Of a DNA stretch of 52,871 nt, positions 1 to 7,389 are shown piece by piece. The notes beneath the pieces were generated by a model. That model made no database searches, was not told where the DNA came from, and saw only the letters and a program-made list of their open reading frames with translations. The DNA is taken from assembly GCA_016125035.1 (NCBI GenBank), contig WGMN01000005.1, positions 1-52,871 of the forward strand. The letters run 5' to 3'. Both the position numbers and the translations under genes were made by a program. The stretch is from Pseudomonadota bacterium (GTDB lineage: Bacteria; Pseudomonadota; Alphaproteobacteria; UBA2136; UBA6156). The stretch's first letter is position 1. Each line of letters opens with the position of its first letter.

Positions 1-137
1 GAGCGCTTCTTTGCACAAATACAAAACAAATTCAGAAGGCTAGCTGACTGCTGGGAGAAACGCGAAGCGGCCCGCTACGGGCTAACTCATGCTGCTTTTT
101 TGAGATATTGGTTGAAATACTTAATACTGGGATAGGC

Positions 138-302
138 TTAGACCAGCTGCACAACGCCAAATGTGATGAAGAAGCCGACGAAGAAGCCGAACCAACCGTG
201 CGGCAGCCCATCCAGGCTGATGCCCGTAAAGGCTATAGCCAGGTACATACCGGCACCGAAGATGATGTGGCTGCGCGTCAATTCACTCGGCAGGTTGAAC
301 AT
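138..302 (-). CDS. 54-residue small membrane protein
   Basis: This short ORF reads MFNLPSELTRSHIIFGAGMY at its N-terminus and ends in a very hydrophobic stretch rich in Gly and Phe. I see two probable membrane helices, about residues 14-30 and 36-53. An AGGAG ribosome site lies 6 nt before the ATG. A TTTnCCGCTTGGGCC block just upstream (316-330) is shared with the next two genes on this strand, so the three probably form a related group. No family is recognised. It could be a small membrane peptide or subunit. The clean RBS and shared leader argue that it is real. Confidence 0.6.
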   Translation of the reverse strand: MFNLPSELTRSHIIFGAGMYLAIAFTGISLDGLPHGWFGFFVGFFITFGVVQLV

Positions 303-356
303 ATGTATCTCCTATGGCCCAAGCGGAAAAAAGTCTGATGTCGAGTCCCCCGAAAA

Positions 357-433
357 TACCCCCAAAACCCCACCCGCCACAAGCCCGCAAAGCCAACGGC
401 CCCCTCTAAATTCCCAGAGGGGGCCGCCGTTCG
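357..433 (-). terminator. Duplicated terminator hairpin, copy 1
   Basis: An 11-bp perfect stem CGGCCCCCTCT (397-407) pairs with AGAGGGGGCCG (416-426) around an 8-nt loop. It lies just after the stop codon of the minus-strand gene 453-1151. The hairpin and its flank (roughly 75 bp) recur almost unchanged at 1256-1331 after the next gene. The T-run is weak, so this may be an RNA-stabilising 3' end rather than a classic rho-independent terminator. Confidence 0.6.
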
Positions 434-452
434 TGTTGTTCACCAAAGCCGC

Positions 453-1151
453 TCAGGCCAACGCCATTGGTGCATTTGTAGCGTTTTCGCGGGTCACCGG
501 TTCTCCCTGCATGTACAACAACCATTCCGGCAGCGCTTCCATACCCGTCATCAGCACTTGGAAGCGTGCCAACGCGGCCTTCAGCTCGGTGTTCTGCATG
601 GCCCAGTCGCGCACCAGGTTTCGCTGGGTGGTCTGGCGGACCAGCAACAACGGCAGACCATGGCGCTTGATCTCCGCCCGTATCATCTCGGCCAGCGCAG
701 CGCGCTGCGCGATCAGGTCTTTAAACAGCCCGATGGCTTCCCAGCGTTCGTGCAGCAGTTTTTTGTTCTCGCCGATCTCCAGGTTGTCCAATTGGGTCCA
801 AACCTTCTTAAGCGGACCCGGCTCGTAGACAGAACGCAGCCAGGGCTCAGCCTCGCGCGCCGAGGTGCGGATTTTCTCGGGCAACGCGCCCCAGAAAAGC
901 CGATTGAGGGCGTCTTTCGCTATGAGGCAGTAAAGCAGCCCCCCTGCCGTTACCGTCATAAGCCCGTAAGTCAGCCGCAGCAGCCAATTGGCAAACCACG
1001 GGTTGGTCATGAGGCTGCCTGCGAACAACGTGCTGCTTGCTATGGTAACAAGCCCCAAAATCGCCAGCAGAAGTATAGGGGGCTTAAGCTCCGGGGGAAG
1101 GGGAACAAACGCAGGAGTACCCGCCTCAACCGTTTCGGTCTCGGTAGTCAT
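453..1151 (-). CDS. Two-helix membrane protein, paralog of 1338-2024
   Basis: A 232-residue protein with a short polar N-terminus, two hydrophobic segments (about residues 24-46 and 55-80) and a long soluble, largely helical C-terminal part. The start is supported by GGAGG 7 nt before ATG. The C-terminal region aligns by eye with the product of 1338-2024: both have a QRN-containing helix, then a helix ending in MEALPEWLLYM here and VQAMPPQYYM there. The two therefore look like divergent paralogs. They also share leader and terminator sequences. No known family is recognised and function is unknown. Confidence 0.75.
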   Translation of the reverse strand: MTTETETVEAGTPAFVPLPPELKPPILLLAILGLVTIASSTLFAGSLMTNPWFANWLLRLTYGLMTVTAGGLLYCLIAKDALNRLFWGALPEKIRTSAREAEPWLRSVYEPGPLKKVWTQLDNLEIGENKKLLHERWEAIGLFKDLIAQRAALAEMIRAEIKRHGLPLLLVRQTTQRNLVRDWAMQNTELKAALARFQVLMTGMEALPEWLLYMQGEPVTRENATNAPMALA

Positions 1152-1240
1152 TTCGTATCCTCCGGGTCAGGCCGCCCCGCAACCGCGGGGGGGCTGCGTG
1201 TGGCGCCAGGGCCGGTCGGCCAAAGCGGTAAAGTATATCT
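1152..1240 (-). promoter_or_regulatory. Duplicated 5' leader of 453-1151
   Basis: Upstream of the start there is a GGCCAAAGCGGTAAA block (plus strand 1218-1232) and a CCCCGC/GCGGGG hairpin just before the GGAGG. The same order and nearly the same spacing are found upstream of 2024. The leader therefore appears to have been duplicated with the gene. Confidence 0.5.
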
Positions 1241-1255
1241 TGGATACAACCTCTA

Positions 1256-1331
1256 CCCCCAAACCCCACCCCCCGCAAGCCCGCAAAGCCAACGGCCCCC
1301 TGTAAATTCCCAGAGGGGGCCGCCGTCACGT
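1256..1331 (-). terminator. Duplicated terminator hairpin, copy 2
   Basis: Nearly identical to 357-433. The stem CGGCCCCC (1293-1300) pairs with GGGGGCCG (1315-1322), with the same loop sequence and flanks. It follows the stop codon of 1338-2024. Confidence 0.6.
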
Positions 1332-1337
1332 CGTGTC

Positions 1338-2024
1338 TCAGCTCGCTGCCGCAGGGGCCGCCACCGCACACGGTGGGGGGGCTGGGGCATGGGCCGGTTT
1401 CCACATGTAGTACTGCGGGGGCATCGCTTGCACCTTATCCAGCGCAATCTTCATCGCCTTCAGGTAGGTTACCGAATACTCATCTTGTAGCCACGCCGAG
1501 GCGATGAATTCCTCACGATAATTCCGCTGGCGTTCGCTCCAGATCAGCCGAGGGCTCAGACTGCGCAGGTGCGTCCGCGCGCTTTGCGCCAGGCGGTCCT
1601 CCATCTCCACCAGCGTGCTCAAAAACCCTTCAAGTTGGCAGCGTTGGTCAAAATCAGCATCAAAGCTGCCGGTTTCGGCCGCCGGTTCCATGCTGGAGAG
1701 GGTCCGCAGCAGCCGGGCGTCCTTTAGCCATTTGGCCAGTTCCGCCTGTTGCAACCACGTCGGCCGACCCGACCAGATAAGCCGCGCCGTCCTGGCCCTC
1801 ATCAGGCCATAACGGTACGTCCCGATGCCGGCAACCAAGCAACATCCGGCGGTCAAAAACCACGGCAAGCCATCCGCGCTGCCCCACGCAGTGCTCATCT
1901 CCAAAAGAGAGCCGAACGCAAGAAGAAGGCCTCCGTGGATATATTTGGCACTGCCCCGGCGAAGCTCCTTCGGCAGCGGCGGTGCCAGTACCAGCGCGAT
2001 GATATCACCAATCATTCTCATCAT
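1338..2024 (-). CDS. Two-helix membrane protein, paralog of 453-1151
   Basis: A 228-residue protein starting MMRMIGDIIALVLAPPLP. This ATG was chosen because GGAGG lies 7 nt upstream; the frame stays open further 5' but runs through the leader hairpin. Two hydrophobic segments lie at about residues 30-45 and 53-72, followed by a long soluble helical region and an Ala/Pro-rich tail. The soluble part resembles that of 453-1151 (see there). Together with the small gene at 138-302 it forms a tandem minus-strand group in which each gene has its own leader. Function is unknown. Confidence 0.75.
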   Translation of the reverse strand: MMRMIGDIIALVLAPPLPKELRRGSAKYIHGGLLLAFGSLLEMSTAWGSADGLPWFLTAGCCLVAGIGTYRYGLMRARTARLIWSGRPTWLQQAELAKWLKDARLLRTLSSMEPAAETGSFDADFDQRCQLEGFLSTLVEMEDRLAQSARTHLRSLSPRLIWSERQRNYREEFIASAWLQDEYSVTYLKAMKIALDKVQAMPPQYYMWKPAHAPAPPPCAVAAPAAAS

Positions 2025-2120
2025 ATCATATCCTCCATGAACATGGCCCCCGCACCTGCGGGGCAGGGTCTGCGGAAGCCGCCGGGCATGAAGGCCCAAG
2101 CGGTAAAATCAATGTCTTGG
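2025..2120 (-). promoter_or_regulatory. Duplicated 5' leader of 1338-2024
   Basis: It contains GGCCCAAGCGGTAAAA (plus strand 2093-2108) and a CCCCGC/GCGGGG hairpin near 2050-2062, in the same order as upstream of 1151. The block may be part of a promoter or of an RNA element. I cannot assign -35 and -10 boxes with confidence. Confidence 0.45.
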
Positions 2121-2179
2121 CCGCCATTATTACCCCCAAATCCACCCCCCCCCGCAAGCACGCCGCACGGGTCCGCCGC

Positions 2180-2265
2180 CCGCTGCCGCCGCTTGCCGCC
2201 GCGCCGCCGCTTTTCCACCCCTTTCTGCAGCGTATTGCAGCGTTTCGCCGCTTTTTGCCGCCTCT
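2180..2265. repeat. Decamer array YTGCMGCNNN, copy A
   Basis: Four consecutive 10-bp units begin at about 2225 (TGCAGCGTAT, TGCAGCGTTT, CGCCGCTTTT, TGCCGCCTCT). A degenerate GC-richer stretch with the same 10-bp period runs upstream from about 2181. It lies in the 245-bp gap between 2024 and 2270. Similar decamers occur at 37400-37450 and 49181-49220. Confidence 0.6.
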
Positions 2266-2269
2266 CACA

Positions 2270-2563
2270 TCAGCAGCATCCCTGGGCCCTCCACACCCGT
2301 CCGGCGGCCACCAGCCACACCTCACGCCACGGCACCAACCCCACCACCTCGCCAAAGGGGATATACTCCTTTGTATTATAAAATACTTTTCCCCCCTCGG
2401 CCCCGGCTTCCAGCATCGCCCCGCGCTCCAACCCGGCCACAAAGGTCACCTCCGGCCGGCGGCATAATTCCTCCAGCAGAACCCTTAAAACCCCCCGGCT
2501 TTCCGCGCTAAGCCGGCGCTCCGCCACCACCACCAGCCGCCCCATCGTGCTCTTATCGCTCAT
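2270..2563 (-). CDS. Hypothetical 97-residue protein
   Basis: The start MSDKSTMGRLVVVAERR is preceded by GGGGGGAAGG at good spacing. The protein begins with a beta-like strand (GRLVVVAE), then a helix and alternating short strands, and ends with a Trp/Cys-containing tail. There are no membrane segments or signal peptide. I recognise no family. It is divergent from 2749-3171, and the 185 bp between the two starts must hold both promoters. The well-placed ribosome site and a codon pattern like its neighbours support a real gene. Confidence 0.55.
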   Translation of the reverse strand: MSDKSTMGRLVVVAERRLSAESRGVLRVLLEELCRRPEVTFVAGLERGAMLEAGAEGGKVFYNTKEYIPFGEVVGLVPWREVWLVAAGRVWRAQGCC

Positions 2564-2748
2564 CGCCTTCCCCCCTCTCGTTGGGTACCACCATCTGCCA
2601 GTGCTTTTCATTAAACAACATAAAAATCAACATCTTGCATAGATGCGAGAAAAATGTATGCGCCTGTTACAACTTTAACTTGCATCTGCGAGACAGCTGC
2701 GCTAAACCTCTCGTATACGATAGACCAATCCAGGGGAGTCTCTCACAA

Positions 2749-3171
2749 ATGCAAGCCCAAGCCGCCTTCGACACCACCTTCGACCAACGCCTCGCCAAGC
2801 TCGACCTCACCCGCGTCATGCAAAAAGCTGCCGACAGCTACGGGCTGAGCGAACAAACCCTCACCGTGGCCGAAGATCTGTACCGCAAATTCCTCACACT
2901 CAAGGGCCGTTATCCACAGCTCCAGCTGGTGCCGCCGGTGTTGGTCGACAAAGTGTGGGACACCCACGTGATGTTCACCCGTCAATACGCCGCCGATTGC
3001 GAGATGCTGTTTGGCGAGTTCCTTCACCACCAGCCCCACCTCGAGACAGATGACTTCGACGCCGAAGGCCTGTTCTCCACCACCCGGGAACTCTACAAGA
3101 GCGACTTCGCGGTCGACTTCACCCGCACCGGCCTGCGTGCCGAGCACTTCCGCGCCGCTTTCTGCTCCTAA
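2749..3171 (+). CDS. Conserved hypothetical with VDxxW...FGxFLHH motif
   Basis: A 140-residue soluble protein; the start at MQAQAAFD follows a GGGGAG site. Its core reads LVPPVLVDKVWDTHVMFTRQ, followed by YAADCEMLFGEFLHHQP. This pattern (VDxxWHxxIxxTxxYxxFC...FGxFxHHxP) is one I associate with bacterial glycine-rich-domain-like proteins of unknown function. The conserved His, Asp, Cys and Trp residues suggest a binding pocket, but no activity can be named. The gene stands alone; its stop is 12 bp from the convergent stop at 3184. Confidence 0.65.
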   Translation: MQAQAAFDTTFDQRLAKLDLTRVMQKAADSYGLSEQTLTVAEDLYRKFLTLKGRYPQLQLVPPVLVDKVWDTHVMFTRQYAADCEMLFGEFLHHQPHLETDDFDAEGLFSTTRELYKSDFAVDFTRTGLRAEHFRAAFCS

Positions 3172-3183
3172 GCCTGTAAGGCC

Positions 3184-4425
3184 CTAGGGTTTAGCAAGGG
3201 TCACAGCCAGGCCGCGGTCCAGCTTGCGGCTGTAATCCTGCCCCGCCACGCCGCCGGTTTCATTCACCGGCTGCTGGTTGCGTATATCTCGCACCTCCAG
3301 GCCCGCATCCGCGGCCAGGGCAGCGATGCTCTCGGCCGTATGGTACTGGACGAACGGCACATAATCGCGGCGCGTCCCCTCATAGGTCAAAAACCAGGCC
3401 CGGCCGCCGGGCTTAAGCACACGCGCCACCTCGGCGAACATCAGCCGCGCCCCAACGTTAGCGCCAGGCATGTAGGGCAGGCAATAAAGCCCCAACCGGC
3501 AATAAACAACATCCACGCTCGCATCCTTCACCGGCAGGCTGCGAAAATCCCCTTCCTCCACAATGCCAATGGGCAGTTTGCCGGCCTTGGTCTGTTGGCG
3601 GCATATCTCAAGCGCCAGGCTGCTGGCCTCCACGCCCCGCAGCCTCAGGTAAGGGTACTGTCGCGATAAAAACGCCAGATGCCGGCCATTGCCGCAGCCC
3701 ACATCCAGCCAGCTCAAGTCGCGGCGGCCCACCTGCTCAACAAAGCCATCCACCAGCGTCAGCAGCATTTTGCTGGCCTGCGGCAACAGGTTATTTCCCA
3801 GCTTGTCAAAATACATTTCCGCCGCCGCGCCTTCATAAGCCCCTACCATCGAGGCACGCACCAAACCATCAAATTGCTGCAAGGTCTGCGTGTTTAACAG
3901 TGTTTTCTGGTATTCCAGCCTCTCCAGGATGTGCAGGTAATCGTCCATGCGATTGCCGGCGCGCAGAGAACTCAAAAAGTCCGGGTAGAAAGGCGCCAAG
4001 CGCATATCTATCTCGGCGGGCAGTTTATTGTCCTGCTCTTCGTGCCTAAGCGATTCATAAATCAAGGTCACGGCGCGGGCGCGTTGCTGCGGTGTAAAGC
4101 GCTTGTCACTTTCCACCAGCAGTTCGTCAAAGGTCCTAATCACATCAATCATCAGTTCGGGTAAAAAGGGCGGGTGTTGGCCTTCTTCCTGCCGGGGGCG
4201 CGGGGTTCCCGTCAACAACCAGCCGGCATCCATGCCGCAGGTCTCGGCGATCACCGCCAGCTTATCCGCCGGTATGGAGCTGGCGCTGTTCAAATAACGG
4301 TAGATCTGCGCCTCACTGATGCCCGTCAACTTGGCCAGCGGGCGCTTGCCCCCGGCCCAGTCCACACACACCTGCAAACGCGCCGCCAAAGCGGCCGCCA
4401 AATCTCGCATATCTGCGTCACTCAT
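3184..4425 (-). CDS. HTH (Xre-like) - SAM methyltransferase fusion
   Basis: A 413-residue two-domain protein. Residues about 8-75 form a Cro/CI-type helix-turn-helix (KLTGISEAQIYRYLNS is the recognition region, followed by a helix ending in MDAGWLL). After a helical linker, residues about 230-400 are a class I SAM-dependent methyltransferase with motif I LDVGCGNGRHL, an acidic residue at the end of strand 2 (GVEAS), a motif near DASVDVVYCRLGL and ARVLKPGGRAWF. The substrate is unknown; a small molecule is more likely than DNA, because no DPPY/NPPY motif is seen. A strong promoter with a flanking dyad lies right against the ATG, suggesting autoregulation. Confidence 0.8.
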   Translation of the reverse strand: MSDADMRDLAAALAARLQVCVDWAGGKRPLAKLTGISEAQIYRYLNSASSIPADKLAVIAETCGMDAGWLLTGTPRPRQEEGQHPPFLPELMIDVIRTFDELLVESDKRFTPQQRARAVTLIYESLRHEEQDNKLPAEIDMRLAPFYPDFLSSLRAGNRMDDYLHILERLEYQKTLLNTQTLQQFDGLVRASMVGAYEGAAAEMYFDKLGNNLLPQASKMLLTLVDGFVEQVGRRDLSWLDVGCGNGRHLAFLSRQYPYLRLRGVEASSLALEICRQQTKAGKLPIGIVEEGDFRSLPVKDASVDVVYCRLGLYCLPYMPGANVGARLMFAEVARVLKPGGRAWFLTYEGTRRDYVPFVQYHTAESIAALAADAGLEVRDIRNQQPVNETGGVAGQDYSRKLDRGLAVTLAKP

Positions 4426-4475
4426 ATCTGAAGTATAGAGTCACCCAACGCAAAGTCAATAACTTAAACTATACT
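4426..4475 (-). promoter_or_regulatory. Near-leaderless promoter with 7-bp dyad
   Basis: On the minus strand TTGACT (plus 4454-4459) and TATACT (4432-4437) are 16 bp apart. Only 6 nt separate the -10 box from the ATG, so transcription should begin at or next to the start codon. A perfect inverted repeat AGTATAG (4432-4438) / CTATACT (4469-4475) overlaps the -10 and sits upstream of the -35. It is a plausible operator for the HTH domain encoded immediately downstream. Confidence 0.65.
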
Positions 4476-4476
4476 C

Positions 4477-5139
4477 TTAACGCACTTGTCCAACCGCCAA
4501 CACCGCTTTGGGCCCGGTTTCCTGCAACAAAACCACCACTTCTGGGGTGCTCGGCGCCAGCGCCTTGGGCACATGCACATCGGCCCTGCCGGCGTCCACA
4601 TGCTCAATGCTGCGCACCCGCCGCACCGGGCCGCCGTCCACCGGCTCCACGCCCAGCACCCATAGCTCGGCCTGGCGTTTTTCCAGGCCTGCGGGCACCT
4701 TCACACTCAGGCCACCGTCGCCCAGGCGCTTCACCGTCAGCTGCTGCACCTTGGCGCCCGCGCGGGCTTTGTCCAGCGCGCCGCTCCAGCTCAACCACAA
4801 GGGCGGCGAGATCATGATCTGCCCGTTAAAGATCGGCATCGGCGTAAACACCTGGCCCGGGCGGCTGCCCACGGTGTTAGAGTAATCATACTGCCGCTGC
4901 GTAATATCCGCCAATCCATAGGGGTCTTTGTCGTCGCCGTGGTCCCAGTAGTCCACATGCTCAAACAGCACCAGCAGGTCCGGGTTCTTCACCGCCTCTT
5001 CTTTCAGTTTATGCTCGGCCGAAGGGCAGTTGGGGCAGTACTTGCTGGTAAACATCTCCACCACCTGCACCCCTGCGTCGGTGGCGTGCGCGTTGGTGCC
5101 CGCCGCCAGCAGGGCGGCAATCAGCCATAGTTTGTTCAT
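4477..5139 (-). CDS. DUF1223 exported thioredoxin-like protein
   Basis: A 220-residue protein with a signal peptide (MNKLWLIAALLAAGTNAHA). The mature part opens with VVEMFTSKYCPNCPSAEHKL, the CxxC-bearing first strand and helix typical of DUF1223. It continues with HVDYWDHGD and SNTVGSRPGQVFTPMPIFNG, both characteristic of that family. It probably acts in the periplasm; a redox role is inferred from the CxxC only. Its ATG overlaps the stop of the MscS gene (ATGA), so the two are cotranscribed and coupled, MscS first. Confidence 0.85.
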   Translation of the reverse strand: MNKLWLIAALLAAGTNAHATDAGVQVVEMFTSKYCPNCPSAEHKLKEEAVKNPDLLVLFEHVDYWDHGDDKDPYGLADITQRQYDYSNTVGSRPGQVFTPMPIFNGQIMISPPLWLSWSGALDKARAGAKVQQLTVKRLGDGGLSVKVPAGLEKRQAELWVLGVEPVDGGPVRRVRSIEHVDAGRADVHVPKALAPSTPEVVVLLQETGPKAVLAVGQVR

Positions 5140-6068
5140 GCTTTCTTTCCTCCCTTGCGCACCGGTTCGGCGGCGGCCATGTGCACCACCCGCTGCGGGT
5201 AGGGCATGGTCAGGCCGCGTTCTTTGGCAGCATGCCATATTTTATCGATCAGCGAACCCTTCACCGCACCAAAATCGCGCGTCCTCACCCACACCCTAAA
5301 CAAATAAACAATCGCGCTCTCTCCCAGCGCATCGGTGCCCAGGTAAGGGTCGGGCTTGCTCAAAATCAACGGTTCTGCGGCAAATACCTCGCGCAACACC
5401 TCTTTGCAGGTCATGGGGTCGTCGTCGTAGCTAAAGGCCACGCGCATCTCAATGGCGCGTACTTCATTGTAGGTGTGGTTTTGCAAAATGTTGTCCCAGA
5501 TGCGCGTATTGGGGATAAACATACGCATGTTCTGCAAAGTGTTGATCTCGGTGTTGAACAACGTAATGCGCTTCACCGTGCCCATCATGCCTTCCAGCTC
5601 AATAAAGTCTCCTACGCGGAAGGGCCGGTTCACAATCAACATAAGGCCCGCGGCCACGTGGCCCAGGGTGTTGCGCAGGGCAAAGGCCAGCGCCAAACCA
5701 ATGGCGCCAAATACCGCCACCGTGCCGGTCAGGCTCACCCCCACAATGTTAAAGGCGATCACCACGCTCATCAGCACCAGCGCGTAGCGCGCGGTGCTGC
5801 CCAAAAAGGCCGCCACGGTCTCTTCCACGCGGGCACGCACCAGCATGCGCTGGGTGGCTCCGGCCATCCAGCGCGAGAACAGCCACCCGCCCACAACCAC
5901 CAGCAGCGCCACCGCCACTTCCAGCACCAGGGTAGGGGCTTGGCCCACCACATCACCGGCGGCCTGGTCAACCTCTTTCAGGGTTACAGGTTTGGCCGCG
6001 CCGGGCAGATAAATTTTTTCGGGCAGCGGCAGGCTGCCTTGCAGGTCTTGTAAAAGTCCTTTGGCCAT
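5136..6068 (-). CDS. MscS-family mechanosensitive channel
   Basis: A 310-residue inner-membrane protein. Three hydrophobic segments precede the pore-lining helix (AVFGAIGLALAFALRNTLGH, rich in small residues), then the MscS beta domain (NRPFRVGDFIELEGMMGTV, FIPNTRIWDNILQN) and an alpha/beta C-terminal cage. It opens on membrane tension and relieves osmotic stress. The start chosen (MAKGLLQDL) leaves 133 bp to the divergent zapE start. It is followed by the DUF1223 gene with a 4-bp overlap. Length and domain order fit small-conductance MscS relatives. Confidence 0.9.
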   Translation of the reverse strand: MAKGLLQDLQGSLPLPEKIYLPGAAKPVTLKEVDQAAGDVVGQAPTLVLEVAVALLVVVGGWLFSRWMAGATQRMLVRARVEETVAAFLGSTARYALVLMSVVIAFNIVGVSLTGTVAVFGAIGLALAFALRNTLGHVAAGLMLIVNRPFRVGDFIELEGMMGTVKRITLFNTEINTLQNMRMFIPNTRIWDNILQNHTYNEVRAIEMRVAFSYDDDPMTCKEVLREVFAAEPLILSKPDPYLGTDALGESAIVYLFRVWVRTRDFGAVKGSLIDKIWHAAKERGLTMPYPQRVVHMAAAEPVRKGGKKA

Positions 6069-6201
6069 GGCGCGTGGTCGGCTCTTTTTGTGTTGTGTCT
6101 TTGGTGTGTCACGGGCATTAACCAACGTCAAGGAAGCGCCTTACCACCGCTTGACCCTCCGCGCCCCGCCCGCCACAGTACGGCAAATAAGTAAAGCAAG
6201 T

Positions 6202-7254
6202 ATGGCCATTCCTTTGCAAGTCCCCCACAACGCGCCGCATGTCGATCTGTTCAAGCGCTACACCACGCTGCTTGCCGGCGGCTGGCAGGCCGACCTCTCC
6301 CAGGCGGCGGCGGTCACCCGCCTGCAAAGCCTCGCCAATGCCCTCATGTCCGACCTGCACAATCCCCCCAAGGGCCTGTGGCTGCACGGCCCGCCCGGGC
6401 GCGGCAAGTCGCGCCTGCTCGATCTGTTCATGGAGGCACTGCCCATCCAAACCAAGCGCCGCGTGCACTTCCACCAGTTTATGGATGAGATGCACCGCCG
6501 CCTCCACGGCATGGAGCCGCAACCAGGTGTCGACTACATCGCCCGCCTGGCGCACGACGTGTCGCAGCAGGCCACGGTGCTGGGGTTTGATGAGTTCTAC
6601 CTCACCAACCTGCCGGACGCCATGCTGCTCGGCCGCCTCATGCAGGCACTGTTCAAGCGCGGCACGGTGGTGGTGGCCACCTCCAACTGGGCGCTGCCGG
6701 ATCTGTTCCAGGGCGGCCTGCACCGTGACCGCTTCATGCCGCTGCTGCGCACGCTGCAAACGCACCTCGACCCTATCAACCTTGCCGAGGGCATCGACTA
6801 CCGCCACCTGCAATCCTCCCATAACAACCAGTACATCCTCACCACGCCGGGAGAATCGGCAGAAGGCCAGCTCAGCGTGCTGTTCGAGGAATTCGCCCAG
6901 GGGCCAGATGTCCCTGCGCCGTCGTTCCTCACCGCCCGCCGCGTGCGCGGCAACGCGCTGTGGTGCACCTTCCCGGAGCTGTGCGAAAAAGCCCTCGGCC
7001 GCACAGAATATCAACAACTTGCCAAAATGTACGACACGGTGGTGATCGAGGGCGTGCCGCCGCTCACCCCGCGTGAGGCCGACGCCGCCCTGCGCCTGGC
7101 CACCCTGGTGGATATCCTTTATGAGAACCGCTCCCGCCTGGTCATCAGCAGCACTGTCGGCCCCTCTCACATCTGCGAGAGTGGCCCCGCCGCCGAGGTT
7201 TTTCGCCGCACCGCCTCGCGCCTGAGCGAGATGACCGGTGCAAACAACACTTAA
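6202..7254 (+). CDS. zapE: ZapE/AFG1-type AAA ATPase
   Basis: A 350-residue cytoplasmic ATPase. Walker A is GPPGRGKS at residues 63-70 and Walker B is VLGFDEF near 125. The segment FHQFMDEMHRRLH and the sensor region VVVATSNWALPDLFQGGLHR are diagnostic of the AFG1/ZapE family. In proteobacteria ZapE acts at the division ring, and eukaryotic AFG1 acts on mitochondrial respiratory proteins. The start MAIPLQVPHN was chosen over an in-frame upstream ATG because the upstream part has a poor, basic sequence unlike the family. The ribosome site is weak. Confidence 0.88.
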   Translation: MAIPLQVPHNAPHVDLFKRYTTLLAGGWQADLSQAAAVTRLQSLANALMSDLHNPPKGLWLHGPPGRGKSRLLDLFMEALPIQTKRRVHFHQFMDEMHRRLHGMEPQPGVDYIARLAHDVSQQATVLGFDEFYLTNLPDAMLLGRLMQALFKRGTVVVATSNWALPDLFQGGLHRDRFMPLLRTLQTHLDPINLAEGIDYRHLQSSHNNQYILTTPGESAEGQLSVLFEEFAQGPDVPAPSFLTARRVRGNALWCTFPELCEKALGRTEYQQLAKMYDTVVIEGVPPLTPREADAALRLATLVDILYENRSRLVISSTVGPSHICESGPAAEVFRRTASRLSEMTGANNT

Positions 7255-7389
7255 AGTTAAGTAATCCTTATGGTTTTTAACCTTACAAAAGCTTGTCTTT
7301 CTCCTTTTACCGCCCAATACTTAAAGCAGATGAAACGCAAGGTCGCCTTTTCGCCTATGCGCACCTCCTCCCAGGGGAGGGTTTGCTAA

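Noticed and set aside
71-110. GCCCG/CGGGC hairpin followed by TTTTTT as a terminator
   Set aside because: About 18 nt separate the stem from the T-run, and the stem is only 5 bp.
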